DNA of 19,527 bases from contig JANBPU010000223.1 in assembly GCA_027575805.1 (NCBI GenBank), positions 6,742 to 26,268 of the forward strand, given 5' to 3'. This document shows positions 1 to 7,579 of the stretch, in pieces; position 1 is the first letter of the stretch, and each line of letters starts with the position of its first letter. Under the pieces are notes generated by a model. The model saw nothing but the letters and a program-made list of their open reading frames with translations. It did no database searches and was not told the DNA's origin. Origin of the DNA: Mycoemilia scoparia (lineage: Eukaryota > Kickxellomycota > Kickxellomycetes > Kickxellales > Kickxellaceae). Position numbers and translations under genes: made by a program.

Positions 1-49
<49 letters not shown>

Positions 50-50
50 T
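1..50. repeat. (TCA)n microsatellite
   Basis: Uninterrupted TCA/ATC trinucleotide repeat that begins at the window edge, so its true length is not visible. It decays into ATTATC-type units after base 50. No open reading frame with other gene-like features runs through it. Confidence 0.9.
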
Positions 51-572
51 ATCATTATCAATCATTGCACTCCCAGTATTTTCCCCTTACCCCTTCCCAC
101 TCAGTGCTGAGAAAAAAATTTATCACGCTTTATGTACAATAAATAATTTGCATATTGCCACATTGATTGAGCTGCAGAAAGACTGTTCTTTTACAAAATA
201 AAGAAAAACAAAACGACCTCAAGCAAATATTGGGCCTTGTTGTTACTACTACTACTGTTGCATGACAAAGCTACAGAATTGCTCTCGATATTCACACACA
301 CAGACACAGACACAGATGTGGGTATAATCAATAGCAAATATCCTAAAGTCTTGGTTATCCATAAATATAAATCACAATAAGCCAAGAAAACCTAACCCAG
401 AAAGATTTAGATAATGCTAGTGATGAATAGAAAAATGGCGATAGGCTAGTGCCAGGTTTGTGATGGAGAGATGGAGGGAAAGGAATTAAGTAAAACCGAT
501 AGTTAGAGGATATCTCAGATGCAAAGCTGGCTGTTATTAGTTACTCTAATGATATGTGGTGTTATTGTGACG

Positions 573-835
573 TATGGATCATTATTTTTGAAGGGTATCT
601 TTTGGTGGTGGTCAACGATTAAAGGGGGAGGGGGCAATTACAGTTGATTATCAAATAGCCACCCTTCAAAAATATCTATTACTCATATGGAAGAGTCTCA
701 TCTCCAAAAGTGTACTAGGATATCACCCTGGATGCTAGCCAATCATCACTGAGACCCCAGCTAAAATTTATGGGCTATGGGCTGATTTTCAGGGATTATA
801 CTAGTACCCTTTTGGTGGAGAACTTGCCATATAGA
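573..835 (+). mobile_element. Family A MITE-like element, composite copy
   Basis: The left arm at 573-596 (core ATTTTTGAAGGGT) is matched by its reverse complement at 661-673, giving a 100-bp hairpin-capable unit. Its interior (GGGCAATTACAGTTGATTA) is shared with the copy at 5357-5456. Sequence to the right, about 690-835, contains TACTAGGATAT, a GGATGCTAGCCAATCATCAC-like stretch and TTTTGGTGGAGAACTTGCCATAT, all of which recur in the copy at 18852-19090. This copy therefore looks like the long version carrying an extra internal arm, or a nested insertion. No coding capacity. The target-site duplication could not be fixed. Confidence 0.7.
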
Positions 836-1072
836 ACATCTCTATGTGCTATGAACCTGCCGCTATCCACCTCAAAGCTAGATAGATAGAGAGATCATCA
901 GGCACATATATCTAAGAGCCGAGAAGCTTAGGTGGATCGAAACAAGGATAGAGAAGAAAGGGAGAGAGAGAGAGGCTTGGCAAGCCCCCTTATGATATTC
1001 AAGTTTCCCACACAGCCATAAAGAGGGGAATAATAACTTCAGTAAGACAGGTTGAACGAAGGGGTAAGGCCC

Positions 1073-1099
1073 CATCATCATCATCATCATCATCATCAT
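1073..1099. repeat. (CAT)n microsatellite
   Basis: Nine CAT units in tandem, the last ending CATT. Simple sequence repeat in the non-coding region upstream of the leucine fusion gene. Confidence 0.9.
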
Positions 1100-1149
1100 T
1101 AACAAGCCCTACTTGGGGTGCAAAAAGCGACAGTAATCTACATTCTTGT

Positions 1150-1156
1150 TGACTCA
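1150..1156. promoter_or_regulatory. Candidate Gcn4/CpcA site (distal)
   Basis: Exact TGACTCA, the consensus bound by the fungal bZIP activator Gcn4/CpcA, which induces amino-acid biosynthesis genes on starvation. It lies about 690 bp upstream of the leucine fusion gene. A 7-mer of this kind is expected about twice by chance in a window this size counting both strands, so the support comes from pairing with the second site and from the nature of the gene downstream. Confidence 0.4.
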
Positions 1157-1172
1157 GTGATCGCTTTTCTCA

Positions 1173-1198
1173 TCTCTCTCTCTCTCTCTCTCTCTCTC
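1173..1198. repeat. (TC)n microsatellite
   Basis: Thirteen TC dinucleotides in tandem, lying between the two TGACTCA motifs. CT-rich tracts are common in fungal promoters, but no function can be assigned from sequence. Confidence 0.9.
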
Positions 1199-1382
1199 AT
1201 CAAAGGGTGGTTTTCTGGTTTAGTGATAAGAGCGCAGTGTGAGGATGAGAGATGAAACCAAAAGATCTCCTTGCAGCATGGGAGAGATGATAATTCGAAA
1301 GATCATTGGACTCTCGGTCAGAAGGAGAGAGGGTGGTGGGTGCAAGGGGTAATAACATGAAAAATGGAATTGTGGTTTGTTG

Positions 1383-1389
1383 TGACTCA
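1383..1389. promoter_or_regulatory. Candidate Gcn4/CpcA site (proximal)
   Basis: Second exact TGACTCA, about 460 bp upstream of the ATG at 1847. I noticed no other exact TGACTCA/TGAGTCA in the window, so both observed copies fall in front of the only amino-acid biosynthesis gene. That fits general amino-acid control, by inference. I saw no Leu3-type CCGGNNCCGG site nearby. Confidence 0.45.
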
Positions 1390-1589
1390 CACTGATTGCC
1401 AACCTTTTGTTATTGACTGACTAACAACACACGCACACACATGTACTCATACACAGAGCTAAAAAACTTTGATCCCGTCACGGCTGCCACTCCTGCTGCT
1501 GTTGATTCAAATGCTACTAATGCGCATACAAACAAAGGTGCAATATTGCTGTGTATGAGCCTATTAACTTTGGTCGCCACGCCTCCATC

Positions 1590-1846
1590 AGGTGTTTTAT
1601 ATATTATTCGTCATTTTCCCGCTTCCTCCTTATCGCTTCAACTGCTTATCATCACATCCCTTTTCTCTTTAGCTTTACTACTTCTTTTGGTATTTTTACC
1701 TTTCTATCTAATTCTCCACTAGGCTTTCTGAAGGTCTTGTTTGTTCCTCCGTTTTAATTGCCGCTATTATCTTTTCTGCACAAAACTCTTCCTCCACTCT
1801 ATACATAGTATCTCATAGCTTGCTCTCATCTCAACCTCTTTGTACA
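1590..1846 (+). promoter_or_regulatory. Pyrimidine-rich leader/promoter of the leucine fusion gene
   Basis: The coding strand is markedly C/T-rich from about 1590 up to the start codon, for example around 1610-1690 and 1740-1800, with a TATA-like CTATACATA at about 1799-1807. Pyrimidine-rich stretches just before the start of highly expressed fungal genes often mark the transcription start region. The exact start site cannot be read from the sequence. A TTTCTCTTTAG acceptor-like string near 1670 leaves a 5'-UTR intron possible. Confidence 0.35.
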
Positions 1847-4800
1847 ATGTCTTCAAAAAACTTCAACATTGTTGTTCTTCCTGGTGATGGCGTTGGGCCA
1901 GAAGTAACATCCGAAGCTCTTAGGATCCTCAAACTTGTTGCTGATATGCGCTCTGCATCAACCGGCATAAAGCTTAATTTCAATGAACACAAGTTTGGTG
2001 GTGCTGCTATTGATAGCACTGGAGAGCCTTTCCCAAAGGCCACCAAGGATGCCTGCTCAGCCGCTGATGCTATTCTACTAGGTGCTGTTGGTGGTCCCCA
2101 GTGGCCAAAGCCTGTTGATCCCAACGATTCATCCAAGGGTCTTGGGCCTCGCCCCGAACAAGGTCTTCTTGCTCTTCGTAAGGATCTCGATCTTTTCGCC
2201 AATATCCGCCCAATGTCTTTTGCCTCTGACGCCCTGATCTCATCTTCTCCTATCCAGCCCGAGCTTGTCAGGGGTGCCGAGTTTACCGTTGTCCGTGAAT
2301 TGGTCGGCGGTATCTACTTTGGTAAGCGTCAGGAAGAAGATGCAAATGGCTATGCCTATGACACTATGGAATACTCTGTACCTGAGGTTCAGCGTATTGC
2401 CCGCCTTGCTGCCCACCTTGCTCGCCAGTCTACTCCCCCTAGCACTGTTCACTCTATTGATAAGGCCAACGTTTTGGCTACTTCGCGTCTTTGGAGGCGC
2501 GTTGTCACCGAGACCCTTGAAAAGGAATTCCCTGATGTACCTCTTCACCACCAGCTTGTCGATTCGGCTGCTATGCTTATGGTCAAGTCCCCACGCTCTC
2601 TAAATGGCGTGATCCTTACTGAAAACATGTTTGGTGATATCCTTACCGATGAGGCCAGTGTTATTCCTGGCTCTCTTGGTCTTCTCCCATCTGCTTCTCT
2701 TGCTGGTCTCCCCGATGGCAAGTCCCTATGCAAGGGTCTCTACGAGCCAATTCACGGGTCGGCTCCAGATATTGCTGGCCAAGGAATTGCCAACCCTGTC
2801 GGCACCATTCTCTCTGCTGCGCTTCTTCTCCGCTACTCTCTTGGTATGGAGCCCGAAGCCAATGCTATTGAGCAGGCTGTTCGCAAGGTTCTCGATGACG
2901 ATGAGCTCAATGGTTACAATGTCCGCACCAAGGATCTTGGTGGTGATGCCACTACTGCCAGTGTTGGTGATGCTGTTATCAAGGCTCTCACTCCTCTCCT
3001 ACACGGCCTTAATGTCGCTGACCAGGCTCCACCACGCCCTCTTACTATTGCCAACCTTGAAAAACGCCGCCCAATGACCCTGTGCGAAAAAATCATTTGC
3101 CACAATGCTATTGGTCTAGCCGCTCCTGGTAATGTAGCTCCTGGCGATATGGTTTGTGTTAGCGTTGATTGGACTATTGCATCTGAGCTCACATGGAAGG
3201 GTATGGAAAAGACCTATAACGAGCTCAAGCGCCCTGGTGTTAACCGCAATGATCGTTTCTGGCTTGCTGTGGACCACACTGTTGATCCTCGTATAATGGA
3301 TCAGCCCAAGCCCAAGGAGCTCACCCAGACTGCTGCTGCCTTTGCTGAGGAAGCCAACTTGGTCGATTACTACCGCCCCAACTACACTATTCTCCACACT
3401 GAATTCTATCGTGAGCGTGCCCAGCCTGGTCAGCTTATCATTGGTGCTGACTCCCACACTTGTTCTGCTGGTGCTGTTGGTGCTCTTGCCATTGGTATGG
3501 GTGCTGCTGATGTACTTATGCCTCTTGTTACTGGCGAGACTTGGCTCAAGGTTCCAGAAACTGTCGAGATCAGATTCGTCAATCAGCCTCCATTCGGTAT
3601 TGGTGGTAAGGATATCATTCTTGCTGTTCTTGGTCAGCTCAAGAGAAACACTGTTGCCTTCGAACGTGCCGTCGAATACACTGGTCCAGGTCTCAAGTAC
3701 ATGTCTTGTGATGCTCGTTTCGCTTGCGCCAACATGGCCACTGAATTTGGTGGTATTGCTGGTGTATTTGAAGCCGATGAGCTCACTGCCGGATTCATTG
3801 CCAAGCGCAAGAACCCTGACCACAAGAAGGACTCTCTTTACTTCCGTGCCGATAAGGATGCCCAGTACGCCGAATCCCACACAATTGATCTGGCCAAGGT
3901 TGATTCGCTCGTCGCTCTTTACCCTAGCCCTGACAATGTTGTTCCAGTAGGCGAAGCCGTTGGTATGAAGCTCGATGGTGTCTTCATTGGTGCCTGCACC
4001 ACTGCCGAAGAAGATCTCATCCTTGCTGCTCTTGTTCTTGAGGCCGGTCTCAAGAAGGGCCTTGTTGCCAACCCAGAAGGCAAGCGCCGCGTCACGCCTG
4101 GATCAGTTCCAATCCTTGCCAAGCTCCGCCGTCTCGGCCTCCTCAAGGCTTACGAAGATGCCGGATTTGTTATTGGTGCTCCTGGCTGCTCTTACTGTAT
4201 TGCCGTTGCTGCTGACAAAGCCCTTGAGGGTGAAGTCTGGCTTTCATCCCAAAACCGTAATTTCAAGAATCGTATGGGTCCTGGATCCATTGCTAACTTG
4301 GCTTCTGCCGCTACTGTTGCTGCTTCCAGCTTTGACATGACCATTAAGGATCCACGCGAGCTCCTTGACTTGATTGACCACGATAGATACCAGAAGATGC
4401 TCGACATCTGGATGGACAAACCAGAAAACATTGTCATATCTGAGCCCAACCCTGTTGCTGCCGAACCATCTCAGACCAATGATGCTGTTTCCGAAGCACC
4501 TGTTGCTGCTCCTGCATCTGTTAAGCCAGTTTCATCAACCGATGGACCTTCAACTGTCCTTACTGGCAAGGTCCAGCGCTTCGGTGACAACGTTGATACT
4601 GATGCTATCATTCCCGCACAGTTTATGCCTGGTACCTCTGATGAAGATCTTGGCACCCACGTATTCCAATACTTCAGACCAGAATTCCGTGAAAAGATCA
4701 CACAGGGCTACGACATTGTTGTTGGTGGAATCGGGTTTGGTTCTGGCTCATCTCGCGAGGAAGCACCTCGTGCTCTTAAGGGAGCCAAGATCAAGGCTGT

Positions 4801-5158
4801 TATTGCCAAATCCTTCGCGTTTATCTATGCTCGTAACCAGCCCAACATGGCCCTTTTGGGTATCACACTTACCGACGAGAAGTTCTATGAACTTGCCCAA
4901 GAAGGCGCCGAGGTTTCCATTGATGTCAAGAACCGTGTGATCAGATGCGGAGGTGAAGAATTCAAGTTTGGACTCAGTCTTATGGAAGAGAGACTCATCA
5001 GCGGTGGTGGTGTTACCAAAATGTATGAGAAATACGGCAAGTCGGTATTCAGAGCCGCTATTGCTGAGAACCCAGATGCCTTCGTCTCCGGTGGATGTGG
5101 ATCCGCTGCTGCTGGAGCTTGTGGTGATTCCAAGACACAAGAACAGCTTGCTTGGTAA
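1847..5158 (+). CDS. 3-isopropylmalate dehydrogenase / isopropylmalate isomerase-like fusion (LEU2-LEU1 type)
   Basis: Single uninterrupted frame of 1103 residues. Residues 1-385 align closely with yeast Leu2: LPGDGVGPE (11-19), RPEQGLL (102-108), [14 protein letters not shown] (148-161), Tyr176, [13 protein letters not shown] (205-217), MFGDILTDE (261-269) and the NAD loop [11 protein letters not shown] (298-308). Residues 410-855 are an aconitase-type large domain with HTVDP (477-481), DSHT (535-538) and the three predicted [4Fe-4S] ligands Cys717, Cys781 and Cys784. An Ala/Pro-rich linker (about 857-903) leads to the swivelling small domain (about 904-1090) with VDTDAIIP (916-923) and GSGSSRE (965-971). 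It should oxidise 3-isopropylmalate and isomerise 2- to 3-isopropylmalate, two consecutive leucine steps. The isomerase assignment is less certain because its motifs depart from canonical Leu1. No targeting peptide is seen, so it is probably cytosolic. The ATG at 1847 is the first in frame and fits the Leu2 N-terminus. Codons are more C-ending than in neighbouring genes, suggesting high expression. Confidence 0.93.
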   Translation: MSSKNFNIVVLPGDGVGPEVTSEALRILKLVADMRSASTGIKLNFNEHKFGGAAIDSTGEPFPKATKDACSAADAILLGAVGGPQWPKPVDPNDSSKGLGPRPEQGLLALRKDLDLFANIRPMSFASDALISSSPIQPELVRGAEFTVVRELVGGIYFGKRQEEDANGYAYDTMEYSVPEVQRIARLAAHLARQSTPPSTVHSIDKANVLATSRLWRRVVTETLEKEFPDVPLHHQLVDSAAMLMVKSPRSLNGVILTENMFGDILTDEASVIPGSLGLLPSASLAGLPDGKSLCKGLYEPIHGSAPDIAGQGIANPVGTILSAALLLRYSLGMEPEANAIEQAVRKVLDDDELNGYNVRTKDLGGDATTASVGDAVIKALTPLLHGLNVADQAPPRPLTIANLEKRRPMTLCEKIICHNAIGLAAPGNVAPGDMVCVSVDWTIASELTWKGMEKTYNELKRPGVNRNDRFWLAVDHTVDPRIMDQPKPKELTQTAAAFAEEANLVDYYRPNYTILHTEFYRERAQPGQLIIGADSHTCSAGAVGALAIGMGAADVLMPLVTGETWLKVPETVEIRFVNQPPFGIGGKDIILAVLGQLKRNTVAFERAVEYTGPGLKYMSCDARFACANMATEFGGIAGVFEADELTAGFIAKRKNPDHKKDSLYFRADKDAQYAESHTIDLAKVDSLVALYPSPDNVVPVGEAVGMKLDGVFIGACTTAEEDLILAALVLEAGLKKGLVANPEGKRRVTPGSVPILAKLRRLGLLKAYEDAGFVIGAPGCSYCIAVAADKALEGEVWLSSQNRNFKNRMGPGSIANLASAATVAASSFDMTIKDPRELLDLIDHDRYQKMLDIWMDKPENIVISEPNPVAAEPSQTNDAVSEAPVAAPASVKPVSSTDGPSTVLTGKVQRFGDNVDTDAIIPAQFMPGTSDEDLGTHVFQYFRPEFREKITQGYDIVVGGIGFGSGSSREEAPRALKGAKIKAVIAKSFAFIYARNQPNMALLGITLTDEKFYELAQEGAEVSIDVKNRVIRCGGEEFKFGLSLMEERLISGGGVTKMYEKYGKSVFRAAIAENPDAFVSGGCGSAAAGACGDSKTQEQLAW

Positions 5159-5177
5159 AGTCCTTGTAGCTGTTTTC

Positions 5178-5183
5178 AATAAA
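5178..5183 (+). terminator. AATAAA polyadenylation signal of the fusion gene
   Basis: Exact AATAAA 19 bases after the TAA stop of the leucine fusion gene, followed by T-rich sequence. Position and form fit a eukaryotic poly(A) signal; the cleavage site is not resolved. Confidence 0.5.
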
Positions 5184-5356
5184 GACATTCGGCAGCACCC
5201 GCCACAGTTATTACCAATTATGTGGCTGTGTTGTTTACTGAACCGTCGTTTTCTTACATTAGTGGTAGTTAATATTGTTTACTTTCAAAAGATTTTTATT
5301 CCTGTCATTTTATTATTTTGTTTAATCGAATACATTCCAATTATAAATCCAACTAA

Positions 5357-5456
5357 ATGGATCGTGATTTTTGAAGGGTGCCTTTTGATAGCCAACGATT
5401 ACATGGGCAATTACAATTGATTAACAGATGGCCACCCTTCAAAAATAATGGCCCAT
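5357..5456 (+). mobile_element. Family A MITE-like element, short copy
   Basis: A 100-bp unit whose 24-bp ends are inverted repeats, matching at about 20 of 24 positions. The left end contains ATTTTTGAAGGGTG (5367-5380) and the right end its exact reverse complement (5433-5446). The interior ACATGGGCAATTACAATTGATT closely matches the unit inside the copy at 573-673. No ORF. Structure and multiplicity point to a non-autonomous DNA transposon relic. Confidence 0.75.
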
Positions 5457-5559
5457 ATTGGCTGGCTTGTGTGTAAATGTGGTGGAAAGCATGACCTGAT
5501 CCACGACAAAGAAGATCAGCCCAATGAGCAGTGTGTCTAAGATTGGCAAACTAATTTGA

Positions 5560-5620
5560 TGTTTGAAGGGCACCTTTTAGTGGTCAATAGTGATACAGGT
5601 AATCACAGCCAAATTCTCCA
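5560..5620 (+). mobile_element. Family A fragment
   Basis: Degraded 5' end of the same family: TTTGAAGGGCACCTTTTAGTGGTCAA, then AATCACAGCCAAA, resembling the left third of the copy at 18852-19090. No right-hand arm is visible, so it is truncated or decayed. Confidence 0.55.
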
Positions 5621-6304
5621 TAACATTGTGCACCCACCATACTTTTGTTATTCAGAAATCAAACACTCTTTGCTGGCCATTTCCTTTCTATAGCTAACTA
5701 ACTCTAAATTTGGGTGCAAAAGGCTCGTATATTGTCTATTGATATTTTCGCGGTTATTTTGCGTGCCGAGTTCCAGTTTCCGTTTTCTTTCTTTCTTTCT
5801 TTCCCTCCTTTCCTTTATATTAAACATATTTACATTTCTTTTCATAATTTCGCGTATACTCAAAAACACCGCACATAAGCAACATTTGGTGTTCTTTTAT
5901 CTTGTTTTCAAAAAGACCAAAGATTATAATTTAAACACAGCCTACCAAATTACCAAGGAAGCAAGAGCAGCAACACAAAGTAGTCGACTTTTAGTAGTAA
6001 GTAGCGGTGGTAGTATAAACAAAAGTGTGCTAACCTCTTCACTTTTACTAGTACAACTGTACACATTCATGCGTATACATCAAATCTCCACAACAATCTC
6101 TCAATCCTATCCTAAACACGCATATAAATTTCAACTATATATTTATTAGGCTTTTCCAAAAACAACAAAGCTCTGCACTACTTGAAGATAAATCCACCCG
6201 ACTCGACTCTATTTATACCACTACAGCTGCTGGCGATAGACACTAAAATTCACTCCACCCACAACGACAAAAACCAGACACATATACACATACAAATTTG
6301 AAAA

Positions 6305-7319
6305 ATGATTTGGTTAGCGCTTTCAATCATGGCTCTAGAATTCATTGCTAAATGTATTAGTCAAGTAGGGTATGCAGAACTAGCCACCAAAGTAAGTATA
6401 TCTTTACTACCGCCACTTTGTGTATTTAAACACTTTAAATTAATTATTAACACTTGGTGTGCATATATTTATGATTGAATGATAATAATAATAACAATGA
6501 TAGGTTTGGAAAATGTATTGCGAAGCTACTAATAACCAGAGTGTAATAAAAAGGGATCAATTGCGTAGTGCTATATTATCACTACGGCATGAAATTTCAT
6601 TGGTTAGTTCAGTGGTAAGTATATATGAACATTTCATTGTATTTTTATTCTTATTGATCCATATGGTCCGTATTTCACAAGGCCTTAGGCAAAATAGGTC
6701 TCCAGGAATTGCATATAAAATAGCTGATGATTGGGCCAAAGTCTGATGATGAGAGCCCAGCATTTCTGCCTATAATACATTTGATTCCAACTGAAATCTG
6801 GCTATATACTCATACATTTGCGCAGATATTAAGGTGTGGTTTTTTTGTGTAGGATGAATTTGCTAAATGGGCTAAAATGAGACGTAGACTAGATGCTTTA
6901 ACAGAAGCTTACGATTCTCTCAGTAAGTACACTGCACTACACAACAGCATAGCACAATCAATTTTTCCTACAATAATACCAAATAAATATTTTATTATAT
7001 TATATTAGGCGGCGATATTACGATTGAAAAGAGCGCATTTGTTCTCAAAGTAAACCTGATCTTTCGAGTAATTATTTATGGAATAAGAGCATGGGTCGGA
7101 TTCTGGTACTTCTCAGTTGCTGTGTTTTATTTACCAACTGGATGGTTTTATCCATTTGAATGGATTCTTTCATTGCCTGGTGCTCCGCCTGGTTCGTTGA
7201 GCCCTGTGGTTTGGTCATTTGTGTGTAGTCAGGTGTTTGATCAAGGTGCCAAAGCATATTCAAGAATCTATCAACGCCCCAGGATTATTTCAACGCCTCA
7301 ATCAGTATCAGTGTCGTAA
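6305..7319 (+). CDS. GET1: GET1 (WRB/CHD5 family) tail-anchored protein insertion receptor subunit
   Basis: Four exons: 6305-6391, 6504-6614, 6853-6922 and 7009-7319. All introns begin GTAAGT and end AG, and the joined frame gives 192 residues, close to the usual 200-235. Get1 and Get2 form the ER-membrane receptor for the Get3 ATPase and insert tail-anchored proteins. An N-terminal membrane segment (about residues 1-20) is followed by a charged cytosolic coiled coil with the family hallmark DEFAKWAKMRRRLDAL, just after the exon 2/3 junction. This is the Get3-binding region, equivalent to DEYAKWTKL in yeast. Two more hydrophobic segments follow in exon 4 (around VIIYGIRAWVGFWYFSVAVFYL and SPVVWSFVCSQVF), giving the expected three-segment topology. 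The ATG at 6305 is preceded by AAAA and opens directly into the first membrane helix. Intron 2 (6615-6852) carries a repeat insertion. Confidence 0.92.
6658..6812 (+). mobile_element. Family B MITE-like element inside GET1 intron 2
   Basis: About 155 bp. Its ends are imperfect inverted repeats (CATATGGTCCGTATTTCAC at the left, CTGAAATCTGGCTATATAC at the right). The interior TCCAGGAATTGCATATA plus GATTGGGCCAAA matches the copies at 11320-11461 and about 14037-14140. It sits wholly between the donor and acceptor of the intron. Confidence 0.75.
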
Positions 7320-7579
7320 TAATAGTCGAGATCTTTTACAAATGAGGTTTATACTACTACTACCACTACTACTTTATACTTGGGTATTGGTGGTAGCATA
7401 GTTATAGCGTATAATATCCCTGCCCACAACTATATACACTTTTTATTGCTACTATTGTTGATGTTCTAGAAAGAAAAAATGAGCTCGTTTTTTGCTTTAC
7501 TTTATATTTTACCATTTCATTTGTTTATACATAGATTATTAAAACAAACAAATCAAAATCATACTAATAACCAATCTAT
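7320..7579. other. Short convergent intergenic region
   Basis: 260 bp between the stops of GET1 (+) and the NUFIP1-like gene (-). It is AT-rich and must hold both 3' ends. TTTATT at 7442-7447 is a minus-strand AATAAA about 135 bp past the NUFIP1-like stop and is a possible poly(A) signal. Nothing else is seen. Confidence 0.4.

Larger units (their letters stand above)
51..1149. other. Non-coding AT-rich region
   Basis: I see no supportable gene on either strand. The region holds one family A inverted-repeat element (573-835), an (ATC)n tract, and AG-rich stretches. Short ORFs here are low in complexity or driven by microsatellites, for example poly-Met from the (ATC)n tract read on the minus strand. 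Confidence 0.6.
5184..6304. other. Non-coding region between the leucine fusion gene and GET1
   Basis: Holds two family A repeat copies (5357-5456 and about 5560-5620), a (TTTC)n tract at about 5783-5805, and the AT-rich upstream region of GET1. The longest ORF, about 5739-6149 on the plus strand, has no recognisable domain and runs through the microsatellite, so I do not call it a gene. Confidence 0.5.

Noticed and set aside
878..1105. Minus-strand ORF starting with a Met run
   Set aside because: The Met run is the (CAT)n microsatellite read in reverse, and the remainder shows no gene-like features.
1441..1722. Plus-strand 93-residue ORF with a hydrophobic end upstream of the fusion gene
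   Set aside because: Hydrophobicity follows from the T/C-rich DNA. There is no domain, and it lies in the probable promoter or leader. It could act as an upstream ORF only if the transcript starts that far up, which I cannot see.
1820..1846. Nine-residue N-terminal extension of the fusion protein starting at TTG
   Set aside because: TTG is not a normal nuclear start codon. The ATG at 1847 is the first in frame and matches where Leu2-type proteins begin.
3116..3880. Minus-strand 254-residue ORF opposite the leucine fusion gene
   Set aside because: It is a shadow of the strong codon bias on the plus strand. It has no recognisable domain, whereas the plus strand carries the aconitase motifs.
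5739..6149. Plus-strand 136-residue ORF upstream of GET1
   Set aside because: It runs through a (TTTC)n tract and AT-rich DNA, gives a Phe/Ser/Lys-rich product with no domain, and lies where the GET1 promoter should be.
6513..6746. Plus-strand 77-residue ORF covering GET1 exon 2
   Set aside because: It is exon 2 read through into intron 2 and the family B element; the splice sites at 6615 and 6852 explain it better.
6658..6812. Family B as a tRNA-derived SINE
   Set aside because: No convincing polymerase III A or B box and no A-rich or simple-repeat tail; the inverted ends favour a DNA-transposon relic.
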